A DNA stretch of 64,000 nucleotides, taken from positions 1 through 64,000 of the forward strand of contig NZ_AKGG01000004.1 of NCBI RefSeq assembly GCF_000277645.1. Direction: 5' to 3'. This document shows positions 27,857-43,235 of this stretch, one piece after another. The stretch comes from Weissella koreensis KCTC 3621. GTDB lineage: Bacteria > Bacillota > Bacilli > Lactobacillales > Lactobacillaceae. Position 1 is the first letter of the stretch. Every line of letters starts with the position of its first letter. The position numbers and the translations under genes were made by a program. Below the pieces are notes generated by a model. That model ran no database searches, was not told where the DNA came from, and saw nothing but the letters and a program-made list of their open reading frames with translations.

Positions 27857-28816
27857 TTAATGTTTTAAAATATCTAACATGAAATCTTGAAAATCTCGAA
27901 CAAAGCGTTCGTTATCGACGTTAACAGCTACTTTGGTTGTAGTTGAATCTAATAATTTTTGATTATCACCGATAGTTCGGCCATAGTCACCTGAATTTCG
28001 ATCATAAGTAACACGCATGTTGAGATCAATGGTTGTAACGTAATTAGGATCAATTGCTACGGCTACAGCTAATGGATCATGTAAGGCAGCCCCACGATGA
28101 TCAATATCAAGTCGGTCGTAAGCATCAATATAGTAATCCATCATATCAGCGTATTGCGCTCCAGCATTAGTACCAAGTGCACGCCATTCTTTTGTATGTT
28201 TCTTAGTTAGCAATGTTCGTAATGTAACGTCTAACCCAATCATCGTTAAGTTCTTTTGATGCGTAAATACAAAATCAGCTGCTTCGGGATCCTGATGAAT
28301 ATTGGCTTCCGTAAATGGTGTCACATTTCCTGGTACTGTCAGGGCTCCACCCATTAAGGTGGTTTGCCCAATTAGTTCAGCTACAGCAGGATCTTTTTGA
28401 ATGGCAGCGGCCAAATTTGTTAGTGGTCCAGTCGGTAAGTAGATTAAATTATCACCATATTGATGAGCAGCATCAATTAAGAATTGCACTCCTGATTGAT
28501 CCTCAATTTTTCTAGTGGCAGGATCTAATTTAATATTTCCAATTCCATTATCACCATGAATTGCCATTGAAATTGGCATTGTTTCAAAAGTTTGAGTGGT
28601 CGATGAGTGATAATCTCCCAAATATACGGGAACTTCATCTGCTTTTAAGAGATGGAGTAAATCTAGTGAATTTTGACCAGCAGTTTCAATTAAAGTGTTT
28701 CCATAAGAAGAAATAACTCCAATTAAGTCAATTCGTGGATCTTCGACTGCTAAGGCCATAGCTAATGCATCATCAATTCCAGTGTCTAAATCTAAAATCA
28801 TTTTTTTAGTTGCCAT
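27857..28816 (-). CDS. Nucleoside hydrolase (IunH family), copy 1
   Basis: Cleaves the N-glycosidic bond of nucleosides, giving free base and ribose. The 319-aa protein has the calcium-binding Asp cluster LDLDTGIDDALA (D9, D11, D15, D16; Thr where Pro is usual) and ALHDPLAVAVAID, with the catalytic-type His-Asp near residue 240. I chose ATG at 28816, 7 bases after GAAAGGA; a TTG 6 bases further upstream is in frame but poorly placed. It lies 37 bases downstream of copy 2 in the same direction. Base preference cannot be read. Confidence 0.93.
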   Translation of the reverse strand: MATKKMILDLDTGIDDALAMALAVEDPRIDLIGVISSYGNTLIETAGQNSLDLLHLLKADEVPVYLGDYHSSTTQTFETMPISMAIHGDNGIGNIKLDPATRKIEDQSGVQFLIDAAHQYGDNLIYLPTGPLTNLAAAIQKDPAVAELIGQTTLMGGALTVPGNVTPFTEANIHQDPEAADFVFTHQKNLTMIGLDVTLRTLLTKKHTKEWRALGTNAGAQYADMMDYYIDAYDRLDIDHRGAALHDPLAVAVAIDPNYVTTIDLNMRVTYDRNSGDYGRTIGDNQKLLDSTTTKVAVNVDNERFVRDFQDFMLDILKH

Positions 28817-28853
28817 GGTCAATTCCTTTCGATGTAAAACAAAATATGCTTAT

Positions 28854-29801
28854 TTATTTGATTGGATGATCTTTCATTTGGTTCATATGTGGGATTTCAG
28901 CTAAGAACCAGTCTTCAAATGCTTTTGTGTTGATATCAACAGCGACGTGGGCATTTAATTTTCCGTTTGACCAACGATCTTGCGTGTCAGCAATTGTTCC
29001 ACCGATAGCTGGTCCTTCAGTGATGACATAAACCATGTGGTCTTCTAAAGTGAAGAATTCTGGATGAAGCAAGAATAGGATTGTATTAACATCATGCATT
29101 GGCTTACCAGCTGCCTCAATATCGTTATAAGCAGTCATAACACCGGAGATCATTTTTCCAACTTCACCAATTTCAGCCACATTTTCGATCGATTGGTTTG
29201 ATAGGAGGGCTTTTAATGTGACATCGAGACCGATCATCGTGATATCGATTCCACTTTCGTAAACTATCTTGGCAGCATCGGGATCCGTGAAGATGTTGAA
29301 TTCAGCTACTGATGACACGTTACCCCCAGATAATGAACCACCCATAAGGATAAATCGCTTAATTTTAGATTTAATATCCGGATATTTGATAAGCAATAAA
29401 GCAACATTGGTATATGAACCGGTTGCAACAATGGTGATTGGTTCTGCTGCATCTGATAAAACTTGGTGCATAGCTTCAACAGCTGGATCATCAATGGGTT
29501 GATGCTTTAATTCTGGAAAATCATAACCAGGCATACCAGATTCTCCATGGATATATGAAGCGTCTTTAAATTCACGTTTCAATGGGGCTTTGGCTCCCAT
29601 AGCTACAGGAATATCTGTACGGTTAAAAAATTCTTCTAACTTTAATAAATTAGCGGTCGTTTTTTCAACAGCAACATTTCCCGCTACTCCAGTTAATAAT
29701 TTTAAATCAAATTCAGGGCGAGTTAAGGCAATTGAGAGGGCAATCGCGTCATCAATTCCAGGGTCCATATCTAAAATTAAAGCTTCTTTTTCCATTATCA
29801 T
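28854..29801 (-). CDS. Nucleoside hydrolase (IunH family), copy 2
   Basis: A 315-aa member of the same family, clearly diverged from copy 1, so the pair probably splits purine and pyrimidine substrates. Visible motifs are LDMDPGIDDAIALSIAL (D11, D13, D17, D18), VATGSYTNVALLL, LMGGSLSGGNV, AEFNIFTDPDAAKIV and the C-terminal MHDVNTILFL. The ATG at 29801 has an AGAAGGGA site. It lies downstream of nupC, separated by a hairpin at 29852-29890, so expression may come from partial read-through of that terminator. No convincing promoter of its own is seen. Confidence 0.93.
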   Translation of the reverse strand: MIMEKEALILDMDPGIDDAIALSIALTRPEFDLKLLTGVAGNVAVEKTTANLLKLEEFFNRTDIPVAMGAKAPLKREFKDASYIHGESGMPGYDFPELKHQPIDDPAVEAMHQVLSDAAEPITIVATGSYTNVALLLIKYPDIKSKIKRFILMGGSLSGGNVSSVAEFNIFTDPDAAKIVYESGIDITMIGLDVTLKALLSNQSIENVAEIGEVGKMISGVMTAYNDIEAAGKPMHDVNTILFLLHPEFFTLEDHMVYVITEGPAIGGTIADTQDRWSNGKLNAHVAVDINTKAFEDWFLAEIPHMNQMKDHPIK

Positions 29802-29851
29802 GAGTAAAATTCCCTTCTAGAACAAAATCAAATAAATAAAATTTAAAATAA

Positions 29852-29890
29852 AAACGGGGTTGAGGCATTGTATTGCTCTCAGCCTCGTTT
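29852..29890 (-). terminator. Hairpin terminator after nupC
   Basis: Read on the minus strand, AAACGAGGCTGAG and CTCAACCCCGTTT form an imperfect stem followed by a T run. It separates nupC from the two hydrolase genes and may set their relative levels. Confidence 0.7.
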
Positions 29891-29919
29891 AATTCATGTT
29901 TAACGTGAGTTTAATTTAT

Positions 29920-31206
29920 TTACCAGGCGAATAATCCAGCCATTCCTGCTGAAAGTAATGAAACCAAAATTCCTGATACTAACATCAAAGGCACATTTTT
30001 TGAGATCAAATCAACTTTTTCTTTTGAAACTAAACCTTTGAAGGCTCCGATGATCATTCCAACTGTTGAGAAGTTAGCAAATGATGTTACAAAGACAGTC
30101 AACACGGCTACGGCGTGTTTATTAGCAAATAAACCAGTTCCAGCCATTACACTCTTTGAAACTTCACCCATAACAACGAATTCATTGGTTACCAATTTAG
30201 TTCCCATATATTGTGCAATTTGGAAAGCATCGTGTGGATTGAATCCCAACAGCCATGCAAATGGGAACATGATAACACCGAAGATGTTTTCAAGTGAAAG
30301 CCAGTCAAGACCAGTTAATGAGAATAAATTATCAATTAAGTTAGCCAAGGCAACGAATGCTACAACAGATGCAAAGATAATTAAGATCAACTTACCAGCA
30401 CCTAAGATTGAGTCACCTAAGAATGAGAAGAAAGGTTCTTTCTTTGGACGTTCCATTTTCATAGTTCCGTCAGCTTGAGCTACTTCAACTGGTTCGTTGA
30501 CTTCAACAACAACGTCTTCTTCCGGTGAAATGTTAATCGGATTCAAAATAGCAGAAATGACGATTGCTCCTAGAATATTCAAAGGAACAGCGGTCAAAAC
30601 ATATTGACCAGGCATCATTTGGGTATAAGCTCCGATTATTGAAGCAGTGACACAACTCATCGACATTAAGGCTAATGTTAAGTTTCGCGTTCCACTCATT
30701 TGATTTAATTGAGCTTTGGAAACGGCCAAAACTTCGGTGTTTCCTAAGAACATCATTTCAACTGAGAAGAAAGCTTCAAATTTTGGTTGGCCTGTGATGA
30801 ATGATAAGGCACGGCCAATCCACTTAACTACCCAAGGCAGGAAGCCGATGTAAGTTAGAATATCAAACAAAGGCACTACCAATAAGATTGGCATCAACGC
30901 AGAAGTCACGAAATTCATTGACCCATCTAAAGTCCCTCCGGCACCAGGGATGGTAGATGAAACCCATTCAGGAAGGGCAAAGGCGATTCCTTTATAGGCG
31001 GTGGCTACCAACCAGTTGAAGCCTTCAGCCGCGGCGACAACAGCTTGACGACCAATGCTAAAGTTCACAAAGAACCAGGCTAAGAATAATTGCAATACGG
31101 TTACGATTCCAACGGATTTCCATTGAATGTTCTTTTTGTCACGTGAGAATAGATAAGCTACGCCCAGAGTAACGAAAATACCGACAATATTGATGAGTAA
31201 GTACAT
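29920..31206 (-). CDS. nupC: Concentrative nucleoside transporter NupC
   Basis: Proton- or sodium-coupled nucleoside importer of the CNT family, 428 aa. The three-part CNT organisation is visible: an N-terminal helical region, the gate region (GGTLDGSMNFVTSALMPILLVVPLFDILTYIGFLPW) and the C-terminal core with MFLGNTEVLAVSKAQLNQM and SFANFSTVGMIIGA. I chose ATG at 31206, with GAAAGGATC upstream. The in-frame extension to 31347 crosses the promoter and operator and is not protein-like. It delivers substrate to the two hydrolases downstream. Confidence 0.95.
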   Translation of the reverse strand: MYLLINIVGIFVTLGVAYLFSRDKKNIQWKSVGIVTVLQLFLAWFFVNFSIGRQAVVAAAEGFNWLVATAYKGIAFALPEWVSSTIPGAGGTLDGSMNFVTSALMPILLVVPLFDILTYIGFLPWVVKWIGRALSFITGQPKFEAFFSVEMMFLGNTEVLAVSKAQLNQMSGTRNLTLALMSMSCVTASIIGAYTQMMPGQYVLTAVPLNILGAIVISAILNPINISPEEDVVVEVNEPVEVAQADGTMKMERPKKEPFFSFLGDSILGAGKLILIIFASVVAFVALANLIDNLFSLTGLDWLSLENIFGVIMFPFAWLLGFNPHDAFQIAQYMGTKLVTNEFVVMGEVSKSVMAGTGLFANKHAVAVLTVFVTSFANFSTVGMIIGAFKGLVSKEKVDLISKNVPLMLVSGILVSLLSAGMAGLFAW

Positions 31207-31240
31207 GTCCAGATCCTTTCCAAAAAAAGAGAAATAAGAG

Positions 31241-31255
31241 AACGTTGAAACGTTT
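31241..31255. promoter_or_regulatory. LacI-type operator candidate downstream of the nupC promoter
   Basis: AACGTTGAAACGTTT lies between the nupC -10 and its start codon. The core AAACGTTTAAC recurs upstream of rpiA (32471-32481). The central CG palindrome is typical of LacI-family sites, and a LacI-family gene lies next door. Confidence 0.6.
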
Positions 31256-31266
31256 AACTGAAGACA

Positions 31267-31295
31267 AGAATACATGATCATTTTTAAAAATGCAA
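31267..31295 (-). promoter_or_regulatory. Promoter of nupC
   Basis: On the minus strand, -35 TTGCAT (31290-31295) and -10 TATTCT (31267-31272) with a 17-base spacer. The -35 is covered by a cre site. Confidence 0.65.
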
Positions 31296-31304
31296 GCGCT
31301 TCCA
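31290..31304. promoter_or_regulatory. cre site (CcpA) at the nupC promoter
   Basis: ATGCAAGCGCTTCCA fits the cre consensus WTGNAANCGNWNNCW at every fixed position. It overlaps the -35, so CcpA would block polymerase when a preferred sugar is present. Confidence 0.7.
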
Positions 31305-31425
31305 AAGAATTTTTAAAAATAAAAAAACTTGAACCTTCAGTCAACATTAAAACTTATTATGTATTATACTATAAACGTAGCTTAAAAAAACGGTTACATT
31401 AAATAAAAGGCTAAAGGATAAAACC

Positions 31426-32427
31426 ATGAAAAAAGCTTCGATTAAGGATGTTGCCAAGCTTGCGGGCGTTTCAATTGCAACGGTTTCGCAAATAATAAAT
31501 AATAAAACAGAGCGTTTTTCTGATGAAACAATTCATAAAGTTATTAACGCACGAAACGAATTGGGTTATATCCCAAATATCGCGGCAAAACGTTTAAAAG
31601 GGGGGACTAGCCCGTTAATTGGCGTTTTAATTCCGTCATTTAGGATGCCGTTTTTTGCTGATTTAATTCAAAGTATGCAAGTTGATGGTCCAGAAAATGT
31701 GGATTTAGTATTTATGGGTGCAAATGAGGACAACTTAGAAGCATCGATTTATTCATTAATTGAACGCGGAGCCGATGCTTTAATTTTTGGCCGGCCAATT
31801 CCCGAGCATCAAAAAATGATTGAATTTTTAACTAAACGGAATATTCCATTCCTTTCATTAGATCAGAGTGCTGATTTGGATGCTAAAGATCAAGTTATGG
31901 TAAGAGAGTGGCAAGGCGGTAAAATGGCGGCACGCCATTTAATGGAATTGGGGCATAAGAAAATAACTTTATTGATGGCTGAACAAATGACAGACAATAT
32001 GCATCAACGTGAAGCTGGGTTCATTTCAGCACTTTATGATGAAGGAATTGAGCCGATTGATAATGTTAAAACGCAACTTTCAAAACATGGTGGTTTAGTT
32101 GCAGCAGAAAAAATTATGGCAACTGGAGCAACTGCGGTTTTTACTTTGAATGATGAAATAGCAGTGGGCTTAATAAGAGGTTTGTATGAACATGGTGTTA
32201 ATGTTCCTAAAGATGTTTCAGTTGTTGGTTATGATGATACTGATTATGCTGAATTTTTTGTGCCGGCTTTAACTACGGTTCGTCAACCAGTTCAACAAAT
32301 CGGTATAGATGCTTTAAATATGATTATTAAAAGATTAAGAGACCCTGATTTACCACAACAAAATGATACATTGGAACTTAAATTGATCGTGCGTGAATCG
32401 ACAGGAGTACCGCGGTCTGATAATTGA
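31426..32427 (+). CDS. LacI-family transcriptional regulator (RbsR-like)
   Basis: A 333-aa repressor-type regulator. The N-terminal helix-turn-helix is ASIKDVAKLAGVSIATVSQIINN with the hinge helix IPNIAAKRLKGG. The remaining 270 residues are the periplasmic-binding-like sensor domain (IGVLIPSF, ALIFGRPIP, VVGYDDTDYAEFFVPALTTVRQP). Divergent from nupC and upstream of rpiA, it probably responds to ribose, ribose 5-phosphate or a nucleoside. The shared palindromes at 31241 and 32468 are its likely targets. The effector is inferred from context only. The promoter is not clear; TATACT at 31365-31370 is a possible -10. Confidence 0.88.
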   Translation: MKKASIKDVAKLAGVSIATVSQIINNKTERFSDETIHKVINARNELGYIPNIAAKRLKGGTSPLIGVLIPSFRMPFFADLIQSMQVDGPENVDLVFMGANEDNLEASIYSLIERGADALIFGRPIPEHQKMIEFLTKRNIPFLSLDQSADLDAKDQVMVREWQGGKMAARHLMELGHKKITLLMAEQMTDNMHQREAGFISALYDEGIEPIDNVKTQLSKHGGLVAAEKIMATGATAVFTLNDEIAVGLIRGLYEHGVNVPKDVSVVGYDDTDYAEFFVPALTTVRQPVQQIGIDALNMIIKRLRDPDLPQQNDTLELKLIVRESTGVPRSDN

Positions 32428-32452
32428 CAAACTAGTTAATTTTCACTAAAAT
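32424..32452 (+). promoter_or_regulatory. Promoter of rpiA
   Basis: TTGACA (32424-32429), 17 bases, TAAAAT (32447-32452). The -35 overlaps the stop codon of the LacI-family gene. Confidence 0.8.
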
Positions 32453-32467
32453 TGAGGTTGTTTGATG

Positions 32468-32481
32468 GTAAAACGTTTAAC
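32468..32481. promoter_or_regulatory. LacI-type operator candidate at rpiA
   Basis: GTAAAACGTTTAAC is a near-perfect 14-bp palindrome placed 15 bases after the rpiA -10. Its core matches the element at 31241-31255. Confidence 0.6.
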
Positions 32482-32547
32482 TGGATTTATTTTTTGATTC
32501 AAATAATGAACTAAAGATAAAATAAAGAAAATAGAGGATTCAAAACC

Positions 32548-33222
32548 ATGAATGCACAAGATTTAAATAAGAAAAAAGCTGCTGAGTTTGCGGCTCAATA
32601 TATTGAAGAAGGAATGACTGTAGGATTAGGAACTGGATCAACAGTGGCTTTCTTCTTAGACGCTTTGGCCGAAAAGAAGATTAATTTTACAGGAGTTACG
32701 ACTTCTAACCGAACAGCTGCTCGCGGAGCAGAACTAGGAATGAAAATTGTCGATGTCGACGAGGTTGACCATATTGACGTTACTGTTGATGGGGCTGATG
32801 AAGTAGATACTTATTTAAATGGAATTAAAGGTGGCGGAGCTGCTTTATTAATGGAAAAGATTGTTGCCAAGAATTCAACTAAAAATATTTGGATTGTTGA
32901 CCAAAGTAAGGTTAAGCCGGTTTTGGGAACTTTCCCATTGCCAGTTGAAGTTGTACCTTATGGAAGCGGACAACTAGCACGTAAATTTGAAAAAGATGGT
33001 TTGAATCCTACACTACGTTTAGATCAAGAAGGTAAAACTTTGGTGACTGATGGTGGACACTATATTCTAGACCTACACTTGGATGGGATGGATAGTCCAG
33101 AACGCTTATCAGATTACTTATCAAAGGAAGTTGGAGTTGTCGATCACGGATTATTCCTTAATACTGCTGATATTGTAATTGTTGGTGGAGATGAAATTGA
33201 AGTTAAAGAACGCAAACATTAA
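32548..33222 (+). CDS. rpiA: Ribose-5-phosphate isomerase A
   Basis: Interconverts ribose 5-phosphate and ribulose 5-phosphate, linking nucleoside-derived ribose to the pentose and phosphoketolase pathway. The 224-aa protein has GLGTGSTVAFFLDAL, TVDGADEVD, KGGGAALLMEKIVA and DQSKV, all RpiA signatures, and is of normal length. It has its own strong promoter and an operator candidate shared with nupC. The terminator at 33231 makes it monocistronic. Confidence 0.97.
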   Translation: MNAQDLNKKKAAEFAAQYIEEGMTVGLGTGSTVAFFLDALAEKKINFTGVTTSNRTAARGAELGMKIVDVDEVDHIDVTVDGADEVDTYLNGIKGGGAALLMEKIVAKNSTKNIWIVDQSKVKPVLGTFPLPVEVVPYGSGQLARKFEKDGLNPTLRLDQEGKTLVTDGGHYILDLHLDGMDSPERLSDYLSKEVGVVDHGLFLNTADIVIVGGDEIEVKERKH

Positions 33223-33230
33223 TTTTTAAA

Positions 33231-33264
33231 AAGAGCCTTAGTTTAATTAAACTAAGGCTCTTTT
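33231..33264. terminator. Terminator of rpiA
   Basis: A long perfect stem: AAGAGCCTTAGTTT against AAACTAAGGCTCTT, then TTTT. Confidence 0.85.
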
Positions 33265-33347
33265 ACATTTATAAAGGATTATTCGGAATAATTAGGATAG
33301 GCATGGTAAAATTAATAAGACATTTTAAAATAGATGGGAGAAAATGA

Positions 33348-35712
<2,365 letters not shown>

Positions 35713-35730
35713 TACGATAAATTAATGAGA

Positions 35731-35759
35731 CTAACCTTTATAAGGTTAGCCTTTTTTAT
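35731..35759 (+). terminator. Terminator of hslO-lysS
   Basis: CTAACCTT (35731-35738) pairs with AAGGTTAG (35742-35749), then CTTTTTT. Confidence 0.85.
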
Positions 35760-35788
35760 TATGTTTGTTAGCCTTTTTTATTATGTTT
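35745..35788. repeat. Perfect 22-bp tandem duplication
   Basis: The unit from 35745 (GTTAGCC, T run, ATTATGTTT) is repeated exactly at 35767-35788. It copies the 3' part of the lysS terminator, including the T tract. Confidence 0.9.
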
Positions 35789-35921
35789 ATTTCTTACTAT
35801 GTGGATAAAAATATTGTTGATACTAAAATAAATATTTCATGTTTTTACGCTTAAAATACTTGATTTAACAGGATTTAAGAAGCCAGTTTGGTGCTGATCA
35901 TTAAAAAAATAAAATTAGTTA

Positions 35922-35950
35922 TTGACGCTTAATGTGAAATGGAGTATATT
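35922..35950 (+). promoter_or_regulatory. rRNA operon promoter P1
   Basis: TTGACG (35922-35927), 17 bases, TATATT (35945-35950). Confidence 0.8.
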
Positions 35951-36017
35951 ATTTAAGTCGGCTAAGGGCAAACGAGTATTTCGTTGTTAAGTTGATGAAA
36001 TTAAATATAATAAGTTG

Positions 36018-36046
36018 TTGACATTTAATCAGCCACTTGATATACT
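36018..36046 (+). promoter_or_regulatory. rRNA operon promoter P2
   Basis: TTGACA (36018-36023), 17 bases, TATACT (36041-36046). Tandem strong promoters are usual for rRNA operons. Confidence 0.85.
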
Positions 36047-36085
36047 AATTAAGTTGTCTCGTGAGAGGCAATGAGTAGAACATTG

Positions 36086-36107
36086 AAAACTAAATAACGT
36101 TTCGATG
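36086..36107 (+). other. 16S pre-rRNA processing stem, left arm
   Basis: AAAACTAAATAACGTTTC pairs with the segment at about 37859-37876 beyond the 16S 3' end. The long stem would loop out 16S for RNase III. Confidence 0.7.
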
Positions 36108-36247
36108 AAACAAATGTGCAGGTGTGTCTCATGTTTATAATATGGAAGATACAAACATTTGCGAAGTCAATTTCGCTAGTAAATTCGTTTAACAACTGTT
36201 AAACAACAACAAAAAAAGATTGAGTTATACTCAAGCTTTTCAATTTT

Positions 36248-37834
<1,587 letters not shown>

Positions 37835-37904
37835 AAATCGGAAACCTGCATATTCGTTGAAACGTTATTTAGTTTTGAGTGTTTTACACTCAATTTAATT
37901 TATT

Positions 37905-37978
37905 GGGCCTGTAGCTCAGCTGGTTAGAGCGCTGTGTTGATAACGCAGAGGTCACAGGTTCGAGTCCTGTCAGGCCCA
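37905..37978 (+). tRNA. tRNA-Ile (anticodon GAT)
   Basis: A 74-nt cloverleaf in the 16S-23S spacer, with acceptor GGGCCTG/CAGGCCC and anticodon loop TTGATAA. The CCA end is not encoded. It is the only tRNA in the spacer; no tRNA-Ala follows. Confidence 0.97.
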
Positions 37979-38012
37979 TAGTATCGAAAGATACTAAATT
38001 AGTTCTTTGAAA

Positions 38013-38038
38013 ACTGAATCATATATATAAATTTTAAA
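38013..38038 (+). other. 23S pre-rRNA processing stem, left arm
   Basis: CTGAATCATATATATAAATT is complementary to 41183-41209 after the 23S gene. A boxA-like TCTTTGAAAA (about 38005-38014) abuts it, the usual antitermination element. Confidence 0.7.
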
Positions 38039-38235
38039 AATTTCAATTTTATTGAATACAATATAAATTGAACCGAGTAAATCAATAGTTGATCATCGCA
38101 ATGATGATTGACAGTGAATTACACCGCGTTATTTTTTGAGTTTTTTAATTAGTTCATCACAATATTTATATTGTGGTAATCGCAAGCGACCGTTAGGTCG
38201 CATACTCAAGCTTGAATCATCAACGAAAGTTGATC

Positions 38236-41149
<2,914 letters not shown>

Positions 41150-41182
41150 AGTTGAATACGACGTGGTGGTTCAAGGTGTATT

Positions 41183-41209
41183 GTTAAAATTTATAAATAT
41201 ATGATTCAG
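41183..41209 (+). other. 23S pre-rRNA processing stem, right arm
   Basis: Pairs with 38013-38038, enclosing the 23S gene. Confidence 0.65.
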
Positions 41210-41242
41210 TTTTGAGGGAACTAACTCTCAACAATTTAATAC

Positions 41243-41360
41243 GTGTCGTGACGATAGCACTGAGGTCACACCTGTTCCCATCCCGAACACAGAAGTTAAG
41301 CTCAGTCACGCCGAAAGTAGTTGGAGGATCGCCTCCTGCGAGGATAGGAAGTCGCGACGC
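41243..41360 (+). rRNA. 5S ribosomal RNA
   Basis: About 118 nt. The terminal stem GTCGTGAC/GTCGCGAC and the conserved CCCATCCCGAACACAGAAG and AAGTTAAGCTC segments are visible. Ends are approximate. Confidence 0.95.
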
Positions 41361-41365
41361 ATTAT

Positions 41366-41438
41366 TCCGAATTAGCTCAGTTGGTAGAGCACACGACTGT
41401 TAATCGTGCTGTCGTCGGTTCGAGCCCGACATTCGGAG
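41366..41438 (+). tRNA. tRNA-Asn (anticodon GTT), copy 1
   Basis: A 73-nt cloverleaf with acceptor TCCGAAT/ATTCGGA, discriminator G and anticodon loop CTGTTAA. It follows 5S by 5 bases in the same transcript. CCA is not encoded. It is identical to the copy at 47113-47185. Confidence 0.97.
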
Positions 41439-41465
41439 TTGTAATTCAGCTTTGCTGACGGACAT

Positions 41466-41538
41466 GCCGACTTAGCTCAGTTGGTAGAGCGACGGTATCG
41501 TAAACCGTAGGTCGAGGGTTCGAATCCCCCAGTCGGCA
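41466..41538 (+). tRNA. tRNA-Thr (anticodon CGT)
   Basis: A 73-nt cloverleaf with acceptor GCCGACT/AGTCGGC and anticodon loop ATCGTAA. The T stem GAGGG/CCCCC has one A-C mismatch. CCA is not encoded. Confidence 0.93.
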
Positions 41539-41546
41539 TAAATTCG

Positions 41547-41579
41547 AGACATTAGTTAACTAACTAATGTCTTTTTTTT
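41547..41579 (+). terminator. Terminator of the rRNA operon
   Basis: AGACATTAGTTA and TAACTAATGTCT form a perfect stem, followed by seven T. Confidence 0.85.
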
Positions 41580-41689
41580 ATTGTTAAAAGATATCTTGTA
41601 TTCATCCACGAACATGTTTTTAAGATTATTTTAATTTAAATTTCAGTAAAAGAGTATAATTGAAGTCAATATGATGGAGGTATATTTTT

Positions 41690-43090
41690 ATGATTAAGAA
41701 TTACGAACCAACAGCTTGTACGACGATTTTAATTGGTAAAGGGGCCAGTGCAGATGGCTCAACTATTATTGCTCGAACTGAAGATTCCCCGAATGGCGTG
41801 TTCAATGCTAAAAAGATGATTGTGGTCAATCCAAAGGATCAACCAAGACATTATCAAGCTAAGATATCAAAAGTAGAGATCGATTTACCTGATAATCCAA
41901 TGCGGTACACAGCTACACCGGATGTGGATGAAAATCATGGTGTCTGGGGTGAAGCTGGAATAAATGCTGAAAATATTGCAATGTCAGCTACTGAAACAAT
42001 TACGACAAATGCCCGTGTCTTGGGGGCTGATCCTCTTGTGGAGAACGGAATTGGTGAAGAGGATATGTTGACGTTAGTGCTGCCGTATATTCATTCTGCC
42101 CGCGATGGTGTTCAACGTTTAGGAGACTTACTGGAGCGATTTGGAACTTATGAAATGAACGGAATTGCTTTTTCTGATGTCAATGAAATATGGTTCTTGG
42201 AAACTGTCGGTGGACATCATTGGTTAGCTCAACGAGTTCCTGATAATATGTATGTAACAGTTCCAAATCAACGTGGAATTGAAGCATTTGATTTAGACGA
42301 TACTGAAAATTTTATGGCGTCTGCAGATATGATTGGATTTATCAAAGAAAATAAACTTCAAATTGACGAAGAATTTAATTCTAGAATTATGTTTGGAACA
42401 CATACTGAAATGGATCATGTGTATAATACGCCACGTGCTTGGTCTATTCAAAAAATGCTTACACCACAGGTGCAACATGAGCCTATGGATGATGATATTC
42501 CCTTTGCTCAAAAACCTGATCATAAAATAACTATTGAAGATGTTCATATGATAATGAGTAGTCATTATCAAGGAACAGAATATGATCCATATGGCCAATT
42601 AGGCGATGAAACAACACGAAATCTTTTCCGGCCAATTGGAATTAACCGAAATTGTGAGTTAAGTGTATTGCAACTGCGGCCAAATATGCCAGAAGATAAA
42701 ATGGCTTTACAGTGGCTTGCTTATTCAAGCATGCCTTTTGCTACCTTGGTTCCTATCTATACACAAGTTCAAGATATTCCAGCATACTTCAGAGATACTA
42801 CATTGCGTGTGACAAGTGAGTCTTATTATTGGGCTAATCGCTTGGTTGCAGCAATGGCTGATGCGAATTACAGTGAAATTATTCCATTCATTGAGCGTTA
42901 TCAGTTAAATACTCTTGGGATGGCACATCAACATGTTCACGTTGTGGATCGTGATCCACAAGCTGACTTAGAGTTGGCTAATCAAAAATTTGCGAATGAA
43001 ATCAAAGAAGAGTTAGAAGCCTTAATGGATCAAGTTTTAATGGCCCGTTCAAATAATATGAAAAATGGTTATTCACGTTCAGATAATTAA
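41690..43090 (+). CDS. pepD: Dipeptidase, C69 family (PepD)
   Basis: Cysteine dipeptidase of 466 aa with broad dipeptide range in lactic acid bacteria. The catalytic C10 is in the ACTTILIGKGASADGSTIIARTED segment; in this Ntn-hydrolase family the Cys becomes N-terminal after removal of the short propeptide. Other family segments are HGVWGEAGINAENIAMSATET and EMNGIAFSDVNEIWFLETVGGHHW. The start has a TGGAGG site. It sits alone after the rRNA operon and completes the peptide-use set with PepS. Confidence 0.95.
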   Translation: MIKNYEPTACTTILIGKGASADGSTIIARTEDSPNGVFNAKKMIVVNPKDQPRHYQAKISKVEIDLPDNPMRYTATPDVDENHGVWGEAGINAENIAMSATETITTNARVLGADPLVENGIGEEDMLTLVLPYIHSARDGVQRLGDLLERFGTYEMNGIAFSDVNEIWFLETVGGHHWLAQRVPDNMYVTVPNQRGIEAFDLDDTENFMASADMIGFIKENKLQIDEEFNSRIMFGTHTEMDHVYNTPRAWSIQKMLTPQVQHEPMDDDIPFAQKPDHKITIEDVHMIMSSHYQGTEYDPYGQLGDETTRNLFRPIGINRNCELSVLQLRPNMPEDKMALQWLAYSSMPFATLVPIYTQVQDIPAYFRDTTLRVTSESYYWANRLVAAMADANYSEIIPFIERYQLNTLGMAHQHVHVVDRDPQADLELANQKFANEIKEELEALMDQVLMARSNNMKNGYSRSDN

Positions 43091-43176
43091 AATGATTTTT
43101 ATATAACTTTTATAGATATAAATAAAAATGATCTATTTTGAAATAAAATAAAAATAATCTAATACTAATAAGGTTA

Positions 43177-43205
43177 TTGTATTCGCAATTAAGTAGTGAT
43201 AATAT
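43177..43205 (+). promoter_or_regulatory. Promoter of the leader peptide and permease unit
   Basis: TTGTAT (43177-43182), 17 bases, TAATAT (43200-43205) with a TGA extended -10. It lies about 30 bases before the leader ATG. Confidence 0.65.
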
Positions 43206-43235
43206 GAAACTATTCAAGGAAGGTGGAATTTAATC

